Shown here: piece after piece, positions 18,201 through 25,903 of the stretch | How the letters are laid out: every line of letters begins with the position of its first letter | Numbering within the stretch: position 1 is the stretch's first letter | Assembly: GCA_937915865.1 (NCBI GenBank) | Contig: CALGIG010000100.1 | Coordinates: 1 to 39,936, forward strand | Source: an uncultured Prolixibacteraceae bacterium | Lineage (GTDB): Bacteria; Bacteroidota; Bacteroidia; Bacteroidales; Prolixibacteraceae | Length of the DNA: 39,936 nucleotides | Direction of reading: 5' to 3' | Notes under the pieces: model-generated | What the model was told of the DNA's origin: nothing | Seen by the model: the letters and a program-made list of their open reading frames with translations, nothing else | Databases searched by the model: none | Translations under genes and position numbers: made by a program

Positions 18201-18851
18201 CGAGTCGTTGGTGCAAATAACTTTAACGTTGTGTTTTTGTGCGAGTTCCAGAATCCTGGCATTTACTAATACCTGGTTATCGTAAACACTCTGGCGTAAT
18301 TCGGGCGAAGCAGCCGGATGACGTTGTAATTCGAGGTAATAATCGTCGCCAAAAATTGATTTAAACCATTGGATGGTCTCTTCTGCATCGTTAATGTTGT
18401 TGGCCATAATATGCTGCGGAACTTCGCCACCAAGGCACGCCGACGAAACAATCAGGCCTTCGCTGTATTCCTCCAGAATTTCCTTATCAATACGTGGTTT
18501 ATAATAAAAACCTTCGGTATACGCCAACGAAACAAGTTTCAACAAGTTACGGTAACCAATTTTGTTTTTTGCCAACAAAATCAGGTGATAGCCTGAACGA
18601 TCGACCTTTGCATCTTTTTTGTTGTGGCGCGATTGTTCGGCTACATAAGTTTCGCAACCAATAATAGGTTTCAAACCTTCCTTTTTACAAACATCATAGA
18701 ATTCTTTTGAGCCAAACATGTTTCCATGATCGGTTAATGCAAGGGCGGCCATACCATCATTCTTGGCTTTCGAAACCAGCCCTTTTACGCTGGCCGCGCC
18801 ATCGAGGATAGAGTATTGTGAGTGAACGTGTAAATGTGTAAAAGGAATCAT
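15216..18851 (-). CDS. dnaE: DNA polymerase III subunit alpha
   Basis: The 1211-residue replicative polymerase of the DnaE1 class. It has an N-terminal PHP domain (FTHLHVHSQYSILDGAA, LTDHGNMFG), a family C polymerase core with GPGRGSAAGAVVSYC and the catalytic acidic motif PDVDIDFDDDGR near residue 441, the palm/fingers segments (YRPGPMEYIPQFIRRKHG, YGITVYQEQVM), a helix-hairpin-helix region, an OB-fold near 1000-1090 (MTFVGMVSEARESFSKNGKP) and a C-terminal clamp/tau-binding region. The length is normal for Bacteroidota. ATG 18851 starts exactly at the PHP domain. Thioredoxin follows in the same orientation. Confidence 0.97.
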   Translation of the reverse strand: MIPFTHLHVHSQYSILDGAASVKGLVSKAKNDGMAALALTDHGNMFGSKEFYDVCKKEGLKPIIGCETYVAEQSRHNKKDAKVDRSGYHLILLAKNKIGYRNLLKLVSLAYTEGFYYKPRIDKEILEEYSEGLIVSSACLGGEVPQHIMANNINDAEETIQWFKSIFGDDYYLELQRHPAASPELRQSVYDNQVLVNARILELAQKHNVKVICTNDSHFINEEDADAHDLLICLNTGKDLDDPSRMRYTKQEWFKTTAEMNQLFADVPEALANTQEIVDKVEKFDLDSDPIMPVFPIPESFGREEDYLGKYSEAKLIEEFSEGAFNRLGGFDKVLRVKFESDYLEYLAYKGAYIRYGNPLPEDVKERIDFELNTIKTMGFPGYFLIVQDFINAAREMGVLVGPGRGSAAGAVVSYCVGITNIDPLKYDLLFERFLNPDRISMPDVDIDFDDDGRQMVLDWVTEKYGKDKVAHICTFGTMATKSAIKDVARVLKLSLSEADRLTKLVPDAPKMNFGIAFKESPELKEELSSPNELVRQTLKFAQTLEGSVRQTGVHACGILISRDPLTDHIPVMPTKDEDLLTTQYDGHFVEAIGLLKMDFLGLKTLSIIKETLENIRLSKGIDIDIDKIPMDDQETYELFSRGDTTGVFQFESPGMKKHLRNLKPNRFEDLVAMNALYRPGPMEYIPQFIRRKHGQEPIEYDHPLMEPYLRDTYGITVYQEQVMLQSRALGSFTRGDSDSLRKAMGKKIKAMMDKLKGQFKEGCLKNPEFMSGLDGKKKPDDLIDKIWGDWEAFASYAFNKSHSVCYAYVAYQTGYLKAHFPAEFMAANMSRNLSQITEITKLMEESKRMGLDVLGPDVRESYAKFTVNKSGNIRFGMAAVKGVGEGAVDDIVKARKNGEFKDIYDFVERVNLQSVNKKNLEALAMAGAFDSFKRHTRSQFFATDENDQTFVEKLIRYGNKMQFESANMQPSLFGEVMATQSVQRPEPPIVPEWVDLILLEKERSLVGVYLTAHPLDKYKVEIDTLATKDVSLKDLNNGIEALKGREMTFVGMVSEARESFSKNGKPFSYIVLTDYTDSYKMFFFAKDYVEYGKFCKPGLYLMVRGVVQNRFGGEQLEFKVNRIELMDEIREKYFKSITIQIPLPSLTSNLVNELSELTLNSKGKTLLKFDVWDTETKMMVNLFSRNTRIEITDDLLSYFEKHDDLAFKIN

Positions 18852-19013
18852 ACCAACAAGTTAAATCAAATTTCTATTTTCCTTCAATCCTGAATTTTCA
18901 GGAAAGTAAAGTTACCAATTTCGATACCCGATTTATGGGCTGTTGATAAAATGTGGGAAAATGATCGGATTAACCTGAATTAGCTGATAGTTAAAGATTG
19001 CCGAAGTTAAAAT

Positions 19014-19424
19014 TTAGTAAAACCTATATTGGTACGTTTTTCTCGACTTTATTTTATGGTTAGCCCCATATATCGTTTTTTCGGTTTTCAATCCTTTTTC
19101 GTATTGATAGGTTGTATATTTCAGTATTTTACCCGATTCATCAAATTCAGTAACCTTAACTTTATTACCATCTTTATCGTATTCGTTTTTTTCGTGCGAG
19201 TCGAATTTGCCATCTTTGTATTGCTTTTCTTCAATTACGTTTCCGGCCTGGTCGTAAGTTGTTTCCGATTCAAGACGTTTATTTCCGTTGGCTTTTGCAA
19301 AATCTTCTTCCTGAACCGTTATACTTTTCAGCTTCTGAACCGGGGCTTTTTCCTGTGCCTGAAGATCCAACTGAACAAATAATAATAAAACAATGGCCAA
19401 AACCTGATATAAAACCTTTTGCAT
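19014..19424 (-). CDS. Secreted protein with YD/MORN-like repeats, function unknown
   Basis: A 136-residue protein with a clear signal peptide (VLYQVLAIVLLLFVQLDLQA, likely cleaved at AQA|QE or nearby). The mature part consists of tandem repeats of about 20 residues with the pattern Y-D-x-x-G-N/K followed by charged residues and an aromatic (TYDQAGNVIEEKQYKDG, EYDKDGNKVKVTEFDESG). Such repeats form extended beta-hairpins in MORN-2/RHS-like proteins. It is highly charged and probably periplasmic or surface-exposed. It lies upstream of dnaE on the same strand, separated by 162 bp, with no functional clue from its neighbours. Confidence 0.75.
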   Translation of the reverse strand: MQKVLYQVLAIVLLLFVQLDLQAQEKAPVQKLKSITVQEEDFAKANGNKRLESETTYDQAGNVIEEKQYKDGKFDSHEKNEYDKDGNKVKVTEFDESGKILKYTTYQYEKGLKTEKTIYGANHKIKSRKTYQYRFY

Positions 19425-19553
19425 AACTTCTTATTTAATGACTGTTAACCATTTATTTTTTTGTATTGATCCGAACGACAAAGTTTAAACCCTACCCTAG
19501 TAAAGTTTAAAAGTATTTCAGTATTTTCCGCTGTTATAAAAAACTATTGACTC

Positions 19554-20699
19554 ATGCGTATTGTTGTTGCCCCCGATTCGTTTAAAGAAAGTCTGTCGGC
19601 CAGTAGAGTCGCCTTCGCAATTGCTGAAGGTGTTCAAAAAGTTGATCCAAAAGCTGATATAATTTGCATACCGATGGCCGATGGTGGCGAAGGAACAGTT
19701 GAAGCATTAGTCACAGCAACTTCAGGAAAAATAGTTTCCGTTCCCTCGGTTGATGCGCTAAATCGCCCAATTGAATCGTTTTACGGAGTATTGGGCAATG
19801 GCAAAACAGCTGTCATTGAAATGGCGGCAGCCTCGGGACTTGAACTGCTTTTGGCACAGGAACGGAATCCGCGAATTACCTCAACCTATGGAACCGGTTT
19901 ACTCCTGAAGGCTGCTATCGACGCTGGGTTTCAGGAAATAATAATTGGCATTGGAGGTAGCGCCACCAACGATGGCGGTTCAGGAATGGCTCAGGCGCTG
20001 GGATTTAAACTACTCGACAAAAGTGGCAGTTCAATTGATTTGGGAGGAGACTCACTGTCCAATTTGTTTGAAATAGATTGTACGGAGATTCACCCACTTC
20101 TTTCTTCGGTAAAGATTACGATTGCCTGCGATGTTCAAAATCCGTTAATTGGCCCATTAGGCGCAACTGTAGTATATGGTCCGCAAAAAGGAGCAACACC
20201 TGAAATGATTGAAACTCTGGAACAAGGAATGACACATTATTCAAAAATATTAAAACAGAGCTTTGGTGTCGATTACGCAACATTCCCGGGAGCAGGGGCA
20301 GCGGGTGGTTTGGGCGCCGGATTGATGGCCTTTTGCAATGCAAAAATTTGTCCAGGATTTGAATTAATTGCCAAATTGACTAAACTCGAACAACAAATAA
20401 GTCAGGCAGATTTGGTTTTTACCGGTGAAGGCAAAATCGATTCGCAAACAGCTTATGGAAAAACAATTAGTGGAATTGCTCAATTATGCCGCAAACACAA
20501 AGTTCCGCTAACAGCCCTGGCCGGGATGGTTTCAGGCAATTTATCCGAATTGTACCAGCAAGGGTTAACTGCCGCTTTTACTATTGCAAACAAACCAATG
20601 AGTTTGGAAGAATCAAAAAATAACACAGCAAATTTACTGTCATCAGCTTCTGAACAAATATTGCGGTTGATTTCGGAATGTGAAAAAAGGAATGAGTAA
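19554..20699 (+). CDS. Glycerate kinase (GlxK/GarK family)
   Basis: A 381-residue type I glycerate kinase, which phosphorylates D-glycerate with ATP (2-phosphoglycerate in the best-studied members). Family motifs are the N-terminal VAPDSFKESLSA, MADGGEGTVEAL, IGIGGSATNDGGSGMAQALG, the GAAGGLGAGLMAF stretch and FTGEGKIDSQTAYGKT. The length is typical. It stands alone: no glyoxylate carboligase or tartronate reductase is adjacent. The secreted DUF4350-like gene follows 103 bp downstream in the same orientation. Confidence 0.95.
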   Translation: MRIVVAPDSFKESLSASRVAFAIAEGVQKVDPKADIICIPMADGGEGTVEALVTATSGKIVSVPSVDALNRPIESFYGVLGNGKTAVIEMAAASGLELLLAQERNPRITSTYGTGLLLKAAIDAGFQEIIIGIGGSATNDGGSGMAQALGFKLLDKSGSSIDLGGDSLSNLFEIDCTEIHPLLSSVKITIACDVQNPLIGPLGATVVYGPQKGATPEMIETLEQGMTHYSKILKQSFGVDYATFPGAGAAGGLGAGLMAFCNAKICPGFELIAKLTKLEQQISQADLVFTGEGKIDSQTAYGKTISGIAQLCRKHKVPLTALAGMVSGNLSELYQQGLTAAFTIANKPMSLEESKNNTANLLSSASEQILRLISECEKRNE

Positions 20700-20802
20700 C
20701 TAAAATTACTGCTGAATAATTGTAGATTTGCAAAAATGAAATCGATTGCACAAATTTGTCAGCAAAACACAATCTGAAATCAAATACCTAATAAATAAGA
20801 AT

Positions 20803-21582
20803 ATGAAGCATATAGTAATATTAACATTTGCACTTTTTGCCATGGTTGCAGTAAGTTCTGCTCAAAAAAACGTAGGGCTCGACAACTGGTTTAATCACGA
20901 AACTCATCCAAAAACCGGGAAGATTTATCACTACACCTGGGACGACACTGAAAACAGTGGTTTTTCGCAATTAGGCGACCTTTTTAAAAAACGTGGCGCC
21001 GAATTAAAAACCATAAGTTCTGCACCAAGCAGCAAATCGATGAAAGGAATCAACGTTTATATCATCGTTGATCCGGATACCACAAAAGAAAACCCAAACC
21101 CAAATTATATACAACCAACCGATATTAAGTTTCTGAAAAATTGGGTAAGCAAAGGTGGCGTCCTTTTATTGATGGCCAACGATGGACCAAATTGTGAATT
21201 TACGCACCTTAACCAGCTGGCATCCGAATTTGGACTTCATTTTAATCCAAAAACACTCAATCCGGTACTGAACCGTGATTGGGAAATGGGCGCTGAAACC
21301 AAATTTCCAAATCATCCATTGTTCAAAGGAGTTCAGAAAATTTATATGAAAGAAGTTTCGGGAATTACGCTTTCTAAAAATGCAAAACCAGTGCTGAACG
21401 ATGCAGAAACCGGAGCCGTATTTATTGCCGAAGTTGCCTTTGGGAAAGGTTATGTTTTAGCTGTTGGCGATCCGTGGTTGTACAACGAATATATAGACCA
21501 TGTAATGCTTCCGGGTAGCTTTGAAAATTTAAAGGCGGCCAACAATCTGGTTGACTTACTGTTGGGTAAAGTGAAAAAGTAA
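20803..21582 (+). CDS. Secreted DUF4350-like (glutamine-amidotransferase-fold) protein
   Basis: A 259-residue protein with a signal peptide (IVILTFALFAMVAVSSA|QK). The mature region carries WDDTENSGFSQLGDLFKKRG, VYIIVDPDTTKENPNPNYI, WVSKGGVLLLMANDGPNCEF and LAVGDPWLYNEY. From memory, this pattern resembles the DUF4350/GATase1-like domain often attached to GH88/GH105 unsaturated rhamnogalacturonyl hydrolases in Bacteroidota. Here it is a stand-alone secreted protein with no glycosidase part. Its role may be carbohydrate binding or accessory to pectin-type breakdown, but this is uncertain. ATG 20803 is chosen because it begins the signal peptide; an upstream in-frame start at 20746 would bury it. 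The adenine deaminase follows after 16 bp, suggesting co-transcription. Confidence 0.75.
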   Translation: MKHIVILTFALFAMVAVSSAQKNVGLDNWFNHETHPKTGKIYHYTWDDTENSGFSQLGDLFKKRGAELKTISSAPSSKSMKGINVYIIVDPDTTKENPNPNYIQPTDIKFLKNWVSKGGVLLLMANDGPNCEFTHLNQLASEFGLHFNPKTLNPVLNRDWEMGAETKFPNHPLFKGVQKIYMKEVSGITLSKNAKPVLNDAETGAVFIAEVAFGKGYVLAVGDPWLYNEYIDHVMLPGSFENLKAANNLVDLLLGKVKK

Positions 21583-21598
21583 CAATTTAGAAAGAAAT

Positions 21599-22624
21599 AT
21601 GAACAGGTTAGCAATTCAAAACTTTATATCAGGTTTGCCTAAGGCCGAACTTCATGTTCATATCGAAGGAACTTTCGAACCTGAACTGATGTTTGAAATT
21701 GCTAACCGAAACCAAATTAAGCTGAAATATATTACAGTTGAAGAATTGAAATCGGCATACAACTTCAATAACCTTCAGGAATTTCTGGATATTTACTACA
21801 GCGGAGCTAATGCATTAATTCAAGAGCACGACTTTTATAACCTGACATGGGCTTACCTGCAAAAAATCCACTCGCAAAATGTACTTCATACTGAAATATT
21901 TTTCGATCCGCAAACACATACTTCTCGTGGAATTTCTTTTAAAACGGTAATTACCGGAATTCGTAAAGCACTCGAAGATGGGTACCAAAAACTGGGTATA
22001 AGCTACCGGTTAATTTTGTGTTTTTTACGTCATCTTTCCGAAGAGTCGGCTTTTGAAACCCTGAAAGAAGCTCTGCCTTTTAAAGATTGGATTACCGGAA
22101 TTGGATTAGATTCATCGGAAATGGGTCATCCACCACATAAATTTGAACGAGTTTTTGAAGCTGCCCGGAATGAAGGATTTCGAATTGTAGCTCATGCCGG
22201 AGAAGAAGGCCCGCCTGTGTATGTATGGGAAGCACTTAATATTCTGAAAGTTGATCGGATAGATCACGGAAACCGATCGCTGGAAGATGAAATGCTGGTA
22301 AAAGAATTGGCAATAAGAAAAATACCATTGACAGTTTGCCCACTATCAAACTTAAAATTAAAAGTTGTAAAAGACCTACGAATGCATCCGCTTCGTCTGA
22401 TGCTCGAAAAAGGCTTGATGGCTACAATTAATTCCGACGACCCAGCGTACTTTGGTGGATATGTGAATGAAAATTATTCGGCAGTTGCCGAAACATTAGA
22501 TTTATCGGCAGAACAATTAACTATTCTGGCCAAAAACTCTTTTGCAGCAAGCTTTCTCGACGAAAAAAGCAAAGCCAGGATGATAAAAAAAGTTGATAAT
22601 TATTACAACTCGTTTAAGCATTAA
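21599..22624 (+). CDS. Adenosine deaminase superfamily protein, adenine-deaminase type
   Basis: A 341-residue amidohydrolase. Metal and catalytic motifs are HVHIEG (His19, His21, Glu23), HAGEEGPP, DRIDHG and NSDDPAYFGGY. The combination HIEGT, LDSSEMGHPP and HAGEEGPP is that of the fungal Aah1/bacterial adenine deaminase branch rather than classic adenosine deaminase, so the likely reaction is adenine to hypoxanthine plus ammonia (purine salvage). It will often be annotated automatically as adenosine deaminase. It lies 16 bp after the DUF4350-like gene and overlaps the convergent coaX by 11 bp. Confidence 0.88.
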   Translation: MNRLAIQNFISGLPKAELHVHIEGTFEPELMFEIANRNQIKLKYITVEELKSAYNFNNLQEFLDIYYSGANALIQEHDFYNLTWAYLQKIHSQNVLHTEIFFDPQTHTSRGISFKTVITGIRKALEDGYQKLGISYRLILCFLRHLSEESAFETLKEALPFKDWITGIGLDSSEMGHPPHKFERVFEAARNEGFRIVAHAGEEGPPVYVWEALNILKVDRIDHGNRSLEDEMLVKELAIRKIPLTVCPLSNLKLKVVKDLRMHPLRLMLEKGLMATINSDDPAYFGGYVNENYSAVAETLDLSAEQLTILAKNSFAASFLDEKSKARMIKKVDNYYNSFKH

Positions 22625-23378
22625 AAGCTATATATTTAAGCCCGTTCAACGTCAAATTTTCATCGACTATTTCAATTTTCTCAGAAACATCTTTCAGTAC
22701 GAACGACAAACCACCCGTTGCAACCACCTTTAGTTTTGCGCCAATTTCATTTTCCGTCCGCGAAACAATTGAATCAACCAAGCCAGCAAAACCCAGCACA
22801 ATTCCCGATTGAATAGCGTGTACAGTATTTCCACCTAAAACCGAAGGTGGTGCATCGAGCTGAACATCGTGCAACTGAGCTGTATTTCCGGTTAAGGATT
22901 TTAAAGCTGTCAGTAAACCTGGCGCAATGGCAACACCCAAAATTTCACCCGATTTACTTACTGTTGTAAACGTTAGCGCAGTGCCAAAATCAATCACCAT
23001 TGCCGGACCTCCATAATTTATATAAACAGCAGTGGCATCAGCAACCAGGTCAGTCCCTATTTCATACGGATTCAGTACTTTAACTGGTAACTTATTATAC
23101 ATCTCAGGTCCAACAACAAGCAATTCATTTCCAAATACCCGTGTAATCATTTCTTTAAATGGCCTGACTAAACTTGGCACTACACTACTTAAAATAGTAC
23201 GTGAAATAGAAGCATAATCAACCTCCGAACCACCAAGCAATGATCTGAAAATGGCTTCATATTCATCTGCCGTTTTTGCCCAATCGGTTTGAATTCTCCA
23301 TATTTTTATCCAGGTTTCCTTTGTGGCAACACCAAATACAATGTTTGTGTTACCTATATCAATTATCAGACTTGTCAT
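22614..23378 (-). CDS. coaX: Type III pantothenate kinase
   Basis: A 254-residue CoaX that catalyses the first step of coenzyme A synthesis. It shows the ASKHA phosphate loop DIGNTN (residues 7-12), the GTDLVADATA motif, the catalytic IDFGTALTF and the GVAIAPGL region. The start MTSLIIDIGN at 23378 is used; an in-frame start 18 codons upstream would add residues before the conserved N-terminal strand. Convergent with the adenine-deaminase gene (11-bp overlap). Confidence 0.95.
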   Translation of the reverse strand: MTSLIIDIGNTNIVFGVATKETWIKIWRIQTDWAKTADEYEAIFRSLLGGSEVDYASISRTILSSVVPSLVRPFKEMITRVFGNELLVVGPEMYNKLPVKVLNPYEIGTDLVADATAVYINYGGPAMVIDFGTALTFTTVSKSGEILGVAIAPGLLTALKSLTGNTAQLHDVQLDAPPSVLGGNTVHAIQSGIVLGFAGLVDSIVSRTENEIGAKLKVVATGGLSFVLKDVSEKIEIVDENLTLNGLKYIAFNA

Positions 23379-23521
23379 TTCTGTTGTTTCTATGTTTTGT
23401 AACTTTAAATAATTTGTGCTAGTTGTCCCCAAAATTGTAAAAAATGAATGTTTGTTGTATTAGAAAATAAAAATTAAACGTTCTATTTTTGGAAGCTAAC
23501 TATTGTTAGGTTTTTTTTTCC

Positions 23522-23529
23522 TAAATTTG
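23522..23529 (+). promoter_or_regulatory. -7 promoter element of the receiver-domain gene
   Basis: TAAATTTG fits TAnnTTTG exactly, with the gene start about 85 nt downstream. The -33 element is not convincing, and the sequence before it is a long T run. Confidence 0.4.
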
Positions 23530-23613
23530 ATTATTGCTATATTGTTGAATCGACATCGTTACAAACGAAATTACTAATTTTATATTTCAACTTTTTGGAT
23601 AAACAGTTAAAAC

Positions 23614-24114
23614 ATGCAAAACACCAAGAATCCTTTGATATTTGTTGTAGAAGACAACCAGATGTACAATAAGTTGGTTGTTAGTTATTTGAAAACCAAT
23701 AAATTTACAAATATTGAATCGTACTTGTCAGGAGAAGAAGTTTTGAAAAATATGCATAAGAATCCGGAGATTATTATTCAGGATTACTTGCTTGAAGGAA
23801 TGACCGGGATTGAAGTTTTGATTAAAGCAAAGAAAACGAATCCAAACGTTGAATTCATTTTTCTTTCAGGGCAAGACAGTATTGACATTGCCATAAATAC
23901 AATGAAGTACGGAGCCTACGATTATATTGTGAAAGATCAGATGGCGCTTCAAAAGCTAGTTAATAAAATCAATAAAATTACTTCAGTTACCGAATTAGTA
24001 AAATCAAACAAAAGATATAAAATTGGAGTAGTCTTGTTCTTTATTGGTTTAGGTTTACTTGTTGTCACTACCATTACGCTTGCTATCATGTATCCAAGAA
24101 TATTTGGGTTCTAA
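23614..24114 (+). CDS. Response-regulator receiver domain with a C-terminal transmembrane helix
   Basis: A 166-residue protein. Residues 7-125 are a complete CheY-like receiver: acidic pair Glu13/Asp14, phosphoacceptor Asp57, switch Ser85, Tyr104 and conserved Lys107. Instead of a DNA-binding output domain it ends with a basic stretch (SNKRYK) and one hydrophobic helix (about 135-158, VVLFFIGLGLLVVTTITLAI) plus a short tail. It would therefore be a receiver held at the inner membrane by its C-terminus, receiver in the cytoplasm. No histidine kinase is adjacent; the partner may be elsewhere. The output is unknown, perhaps a phosphorelay sink or a localised interaction module. Confidence 0.85.
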   Translation: MQNTKNPLIFVVEDNQMYNKLVVSYLKTNKFTNIESYLSGEEVLKNMHKNPEIIIQDYLLEGMTGIEVLIKAKKTNPNVEFIFLSGQDSIDIAINTMKYGAYDYIVKDQMALQKLVNKINKITSVTELVKSNKRYKIGVVLFFIGLGLLVVTTITLAIMYPRIFGF

Positions 24115-24511
24115 CTGTAGCTATCAATACAATGACATACGGTTTTTAGTACTAAACAAAACCAGGAATATACAGCGTTGACATTCAGACAAACAAGATT
24201 GAATTTGACTCTCAAAAGTGTATCTAAAATCTAAGTAACTTATAGTGATTTGTTGTCTTCAAACCACTCATTTTATTGGTAATCAGTTATATCCTTATTT
24301 ATAATTTCCTGTAACAATCATCACTATATTATGTGCAGGTAAGCGCTTTCCAGTGGTATTTTGTGGGTCAACCTGCGCCTTTTGTTCTGGTTACTGTTGG
24401 TGTTTTTGCTACCTGCCGAGTTTTATTTTAAAGCAAGCATAAGAATGATACTCAAAAGGCGTAATTTTATTCCCAATTCCCTTACTATTCCTGAAAATAA
24501 AACCAACAATC
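24115..24511. other. Intergenic region, no gene recognised; possible LacI-type operator
   Basis: This 397-bp gap holds no supported gene. GGTAAGCGCTTTCC (24341-24354 approximately) contains the palindromic AAGCGCTT core typical of LacI-family operators. GCAGGTA near 24336 and TACCTGC near 24410 are inverted repeats. A 73-codon plus-strand frame starting in this gap runs into the next gene in another frame and has no recognisable domain. Confidence 0.35.
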
Positions 24512-25849
24512 ATGAAAACACATTTCATCCTGATTCTTTTTTGTCTATTAATTCTGAATGCTACCTCGCAAACGCCATATAAACAACAATGGCCCTCGTT
24601 TCGAGGTCCGTATGGATTAGGGTACATCGATAACTCCAAACCAGCCACAAACTGGAATATCGAAACCGGCGAACACATCAAGTGGAAAACCTCGATCCCC
24701 GGACTTGGTCACTCATCCCCTGTTGTTTGGGACAATTTCGTTTTTGTGACAACAGCAGTAAATACATCCGAAGCAGCCTCGCTCAAGGTGGGTTTGTATG
24801 GCGATATCGGCGAAGCCAACGACAGCGCGGTTCATGAATTTAAAGTGTATTGCCTCGATAAAAACTCTGGAAAAATTCTGTGGGAAAGATTGGCGCACAA
24901 AGGAATCCCAAAATCGAAAAGGCATACCAAAGCTTCTCAGGCAAACTGTACTCCCACAACCGATGGTAAATATGTGGTTGTTCATTTTGGTTCGGAAGGA
25001 CTGTATTGCTACAATTTCAACGGAAACCTGATATGGAAAAAAGACATGGGACTGATTAATCCAGGATTTTTTGCGGCCCCTGGAATAGAATGGGGATATT
25101 CGAGTTCTCCAGTCATTTATAAAAACCGGATCATTGTTCTGTGCGATATTCCAAAAACACCATACCTGGTTTCGCTTGATTTGGCAACCGGAAATGAAAT
25201 TTGGAGAACATCGCGCGAAGGCGAGGTTGAAACTTACGGAACGCCGGCAATTTTCGAGAAGGATGGTAAAACTCAAATAGTAGTCAATGGATTTAAACAT
25301 GCTGGTGGATACGATTTTGAAACAGGAAAAGAAATCTGGAAACTGGCAGATAATGGTGATATTCCGACACCAACACCAGTTATCGTAAACGACCTGATAT
25401 ACTTGAACAGCGCACATGGAAAGTTCTCTCCGATTCTGGCCGTTAAAACGAATGCTGTTGGCGACATCACACTTGCGCCCGACAGCACCAAAAACCAATA
25501 CATTCCATGGAGTATCAAACGCGGTGGAGCATACATGCAAACACCTCTGGTTTACAACGGCTTTTTGTACAACCTTCAGGTAAACGGCCAATTTACTTGT
25601 TACGATGCGCTGACTGGTGAGTTAAAATATAAAGATAGCCTGAAGGAAGCATTCACTGCTTCGGGCGTTGCCGCTGACGGAAAATTATATTTCAGCTCGG
25701 AAGAAGGAAATATTTCTGTTATTCAGGCTGGTCCCGAATTTAAATTGCTGGCTAAAAATCCGATGAAAGATGTCTGTATGGCCACGCCTGCTATCTCCGG
25801 AAATACCTTATATTTTAGGACGCAGCATTATTTGATAGCAGTTGAATAG
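24512..25849 (+). CDS. Secreted PQQ-type beta-propeller repeat protein
   Basis: A 445-residue protein with a signal peptide (FILILFCLLILNATSQ). The rest is built of PQQ/quinoprotein-like blades: WPSFRGPYGLGYI and HIKWKTSIPGLGHSSPVV at the start, then CLDKNSGKILWE, CYNFNGNLIWKKD, SLDLATGNEIWRTS, DFETGKEIWKLA and CYDALTGELKY. The opening WPSFRGP motif is common in periplasmic PQQ-like propellers of Bacteroidota and Planctomycetota. No alcohol-dehydrogenase active-site region is evident, so it is more likely a binding or scaffold propeller (BamB-like fold) than a quinoprotein dehydrogenase. It appears to be a single-gene unit. Confidence 0.88.
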   Translation: MKTHFILILFCLLILNATSQTPYKQQWPSFRGPYGLGYIDNSKPATNWNIETGEHIKWKTSIPGLGHSSPVVWDNFVFVTTAVNTSEAASLKVGLYGDIGEANDSAVHEFKVYCLDKNSGKILWERLAHKGIPKSKRHTKASQANCTPTTDGKYVVVHFGSEGLYCYNFNGNLIWKKDMGLINPGFFAAPGIEWGYSSSPVIYKNRIIVLCDIPKTPYLVSLDLATGNEIWRTSREGEVETYGTPAIFEKDGKTQIVVNGFKHAGGYDFETGKEIWKLADNGDIPTPTPVIVNDLIYLNSAHGKFSPILAVKTNAVGDITLAPDSTKNQYIPWSIKRGGAYMQTPLVYNGFLYNLQVNGQFTCYDALTGELKYKDSLKEAFTASGVAADGKLYFSSEEGNISVIQAGPEFKLLAKNPMKDVCMATPAISGNTLYFRTQHYLIAVE

Positions 25850-25903
25850 TAGCAAAAGGAAAAACCAGCTTTGAATTGTTTATTCTGAAAAAGATTTTGA
25901 GTC

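Noticed and set aside
24361..24582. 73-codon plus-strand frame with a hydrophobic N-terminus before the PQQ-propeller gene
   Set aside because: It begins in the intergenic region and overlaps the signal peptide of the real gene in another frame; its later part is only that gene read out of frame.
24713..25591. 292-codon minus-strand frame opposite the PQQ-propeller gene
   Set aside because: It is fully inside a convincing propeller gene, and its translation is Cys/Trp/Phe-rich shadow sequence without domains.
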